Shown here one piece after another: positions 62,294 to 64,000 of a DNA stretch of 64,000 nt. The position numbers were made by a program, and so were the translations under genes. Below the pieces are notes generated by a model, which saw only the letters and a program-made list of their open reading frames with translations, did not search any database and was not told the origin of the DNA. Location: contig VFSE01000216.1 of NCBI GenBank assembly GCA_010157825.1, positions 124,001-188,000 on the forward strand. The letters run 5' to 3'. Origin of the DNA: Vickermania ingenoplastis. Taxonomy: Eukaryota; Euglenozoa; Kinetoplastea; Trypanosomatida; Trypanosomatidae. Positions within the stretch are counted from its first letter, which is position 1. Every line of letters begins with the position of its first letter.

Positions 62294-63604
62294 ATGTTCC
62301 GACCCTTTCAGATGTTGCTGCAGCGCGGGCAGGTGGGAAGTGATACGGTGCTCTCCGAGGCGCAGCAATCGGAAACACTGCTCATCAACCGGATCCGTCA
62401 AAATCGCCGCGAAAAGAGCCGCGGCCGCCCCTCCTTCTTCCGCCTCCGCGCTCTCACGGCGTCGCGGCTGCAGGGGTATGTCGTCATTGCGGGGATTCTC
62501 ATTGGGTCCGCCGTCGTCCTCGGACCGTGGATGATCAACGAGTACCAGGAGATGCTTGGCCTTCGGTACACCCCGCTGGACCCCCGGCACATGCCAGCTC
62601 TCTCCTGCGAGTGGTGGGAGACGGAGTGGCGGAAGATGAACCCCACCTGGCGACGTGGTGAAAGTGACGAGGGCTTCTATGAGAGCTCGCTCGGTTTCCT
62701 GGAGTCCGTCACCGGGCGAGACGTGCACACAGCGGAGGGGTGGCGGGCCACACGCCCAGGCAAACCCCGCGCTACCACGACCCCCGCGACGGCACTGGTG
62801 CCCCTCTGCGGGGACACCCCGATGATCGGCGTCCTGGGCCAGAAAGGGTACCTCGTCGACGCCGTGGACGCCAGCCCAACGGCGATCCGAGCAGCGGTGG
62901 AGCGCACCGAGCGCACACTGCCCCCGTCCTACTTCAATACACGCGTGAAGCTTCACTGGAGCGACATATTCTCCCCAGCACTGTGGGGCGCCGCCAGCCC
63001 GCTCCAGCAGCACGCCGCCGCCGCCGCGGCCACCGCGTCCACAGGAGGCAGTCCGTCCTCCACCACGTCGTGGTGGCGCCGGCACCAGGACGGGCCGTCC
63101 CCCGCGTCGTCGTCCTCCTCGGCCACCGGCCCGCAGTACGATATCATCTACGAACGCCAGGGCATCACATCGATCCCGCTGGACCAGCGCAGCGACTACG
63201 CCCACCTTCTCTCGCAGGCACTGAAGCCAGACGGGGTGCTGTACGTGGAGGGGATATTTCGAACGGGCAGAGTGGCGAACAACAAGCGCGCGGGCCCCCC
63301 CTTTGGCCTGTCACGGCGCGAGATCAAAGAGCTCTTCCCAGGATCCACGGAAGGAAGAAACGCACAAACAGGCAGCAACGCCGGCTTCCACGTCGTCTGT
63401 GAGGAGAAGAAGGATGCCCTGGTGAAGCTCAGTCGCGAGGATCGAGTACTGCAGCGCATCCCGAAAGAGTTGTATGTCACCCCATTTCACTGCGCTGTGT
63501 TCCGCGACGCTGCCGTTAATCACGAGCGACTGGCCGCACTTAGGAAGAAGCGGGAAGGCATGGAAGGAGGCGCCGAAGAGGCGAAAGAAATGCTCCACCT
63601 CTAG
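62294..63604 (+). CDS. Membrane-anchored TPMT-like methyltransferase
   Basis: A 436-residue protein. A basic N terminus (about 33-57) precedes one membrane segment (GYVVIAGILIGSAVVLGPWM, 61-80). The rest resembles the thiopurine S-methyltransferase family. VPLCGDTPMIGVLGQKGYLV (169-188) is the SAM-binding motif I in its TPMT form (vPLCGks..), followed by DAVDAS. YDIIYERQGITSIP (282-295) fits the motif where TPMT has D..WDRgal.aip, and LKPDGVLYVEG matches the later strand. An Ala/Ser-rich insert of about 45 residues (236-280) is odd. TPMT-family enzymes methylate thiol, selenium or arsenic-type small molecules with S-adenosylmethionine; the substrate here is unknown. Topology could be mitochondrial or ER. 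The ATG at 62294 is the first in frame. Confidence 0.75.
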   Translation: MFRPFQMLLQRGQVGSDTVLSEAQQSETLLINRIRQNRREKSRGRPSFFRLRALTASRLQGYVVIAGILIGSAVVLGPWMINEYQEMLGLRYTPLDPRHMPALSCEWWETEWRKMNPTWRRGESDEGFYESSLGFLESVTGRDVHTAEGWRATRPGKPRATTTPATALVPLCGDTPMIGVLGQKGYLVDAVDASPTAIRAAVERTERTLPPSYFNTRVKLHWSDIFSPALWGAASPLQQHAAAAAATASTGGSPSSTTSWWRRHQDGPSPASSSSSATGPQYDIIYERQGITSIPLDQRSDYAHLLSQALKPDGVLYVEGIFRTGRVANNKRAGPPFGLSRREIKELFPGSTEGRNAQTGSNAGFHVVCEEKKDALVKLSREDRVLQRIPKELYVTPFHCAVFRDAAVNHERLAALRKKREGMEGGAEEAKEMLHL

Positions 63605-64000
63605 GAAAGAAGGTACGCCGTGCGTGGGATGCGACGTGTGGGCAAGGAGCGAAGAATGATATGCCAACACATTGCACGTCCCTCTTTTCTCTCACACTCA
63701 CTCTCACACTCACTCACACTCTCACTCACTCTCTCGTTCTCGTTCTCGCCTGCCTGCGTGGGAGTGACATGAAGTAAGAAAGATAATAGAAGCGAACAAG
63801 TACAGGGAGAGAAAGACCTTTATTATTATTATTTTTTTTTTGGAGATGAGAGCAGTTTGTGGCAGTCCCCCCCCCCCCCTACCTCCCATCCTCCACACCA
63901 CCCGTACACCCACACACAGGCACCGTAAGCTTAATTCTCCACATCTTTTCTTCGCTTTTTTTTTTTAAAAGGACAAACAAACAAACAATCAATCCTCAAA
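63605..64000. other. 3' flank at the window edge
   Basis: (CTCACACT)-type runs at about 63691-63735, a C run at about 63868-63880 and poly-A/T runs. No gene seen before the window ends. Confidence 0.65.

Overview
This window reads as nuclear DNA of a trypanosomatid (kinetoplastid) flagellate. The coding regions are uninterrupted by introns and lie in two long same-strand blocks. Several genes have a polypyrimidine tract and an AG just upstream of the start codon, as expected for spliced-leader trans-splicing. The gene content fits too: a tandem cathepsin-L-like (CPB-type) peptidase array, a STI1/HOP chaperone, intraflagellar-transport and axonemal genes, and divergent kinases. The genus cannot be fixed from sequence alone.

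Layout. From 1 to 31.8 kb every gene is on the minus strand. Read in transcription order (right to left): a class-II-like histone deacetylase, a casein-kinase-1-like kinase, three tandem CPB-type peptidases, a double J-domain protein, a TMEM65/EF-hand membrane protein, a Dpy-30/IQ protein, a small mitochondrial-looking protein, a large NEK kinase abutting a GFA/CENP-V zinc protein, an acidic hypothetical and a partial hypothetical. From 37.9 kb to the end every gene is on the plus strand: an Sde2-like ubiquitin-fold protein, a SWIM/RING/ZZ/RING protein, a conserved mitochondrial-type protein, STI1, a three-DM10 EF-hand axonemal protein, a PRPP synthetase, a Sec3-like exocyst protein, IFT121/WDR35 and a membrane-anchored TPMT-like methyltransferase. 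Between the blocks lies about 6 kb of very AT-rich gene-free DNA (31.8-37.9 kb). It is a divergent strand-switch region, so probably the transcription start zone for both blocks and a candidate centromere or origin. It holds a relic of a reverse-transcriptase element, a diverged inverted repeat and a perfect 28-bp-arm inverted repeat.

Several genes serve the flagellum (IFT121, DM10/EF-hand protein, Dpy-30/IQ protein, possibly the NEK). Others serve protein folding and turnover (STI1, J protein, peptidases, E3-like protein), chromatin and RNA or genome maintenance (HDAC, Sde2-like), nucleotide supply (PRPP synthetase) and secretion (Sec3-like). Co-location in a trypanosomatid transcription unit does not imply co-function.

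A caution runs through the window. At least seven reading-frame breaks fall in GC-rich or homopolymer tracts (IFT121 four, CPB copy 2 two, CPB copy 3 one), and the NEK/GFA boundary may hide another. Many of these may be assembly indels rather than true pseudogene lesions.
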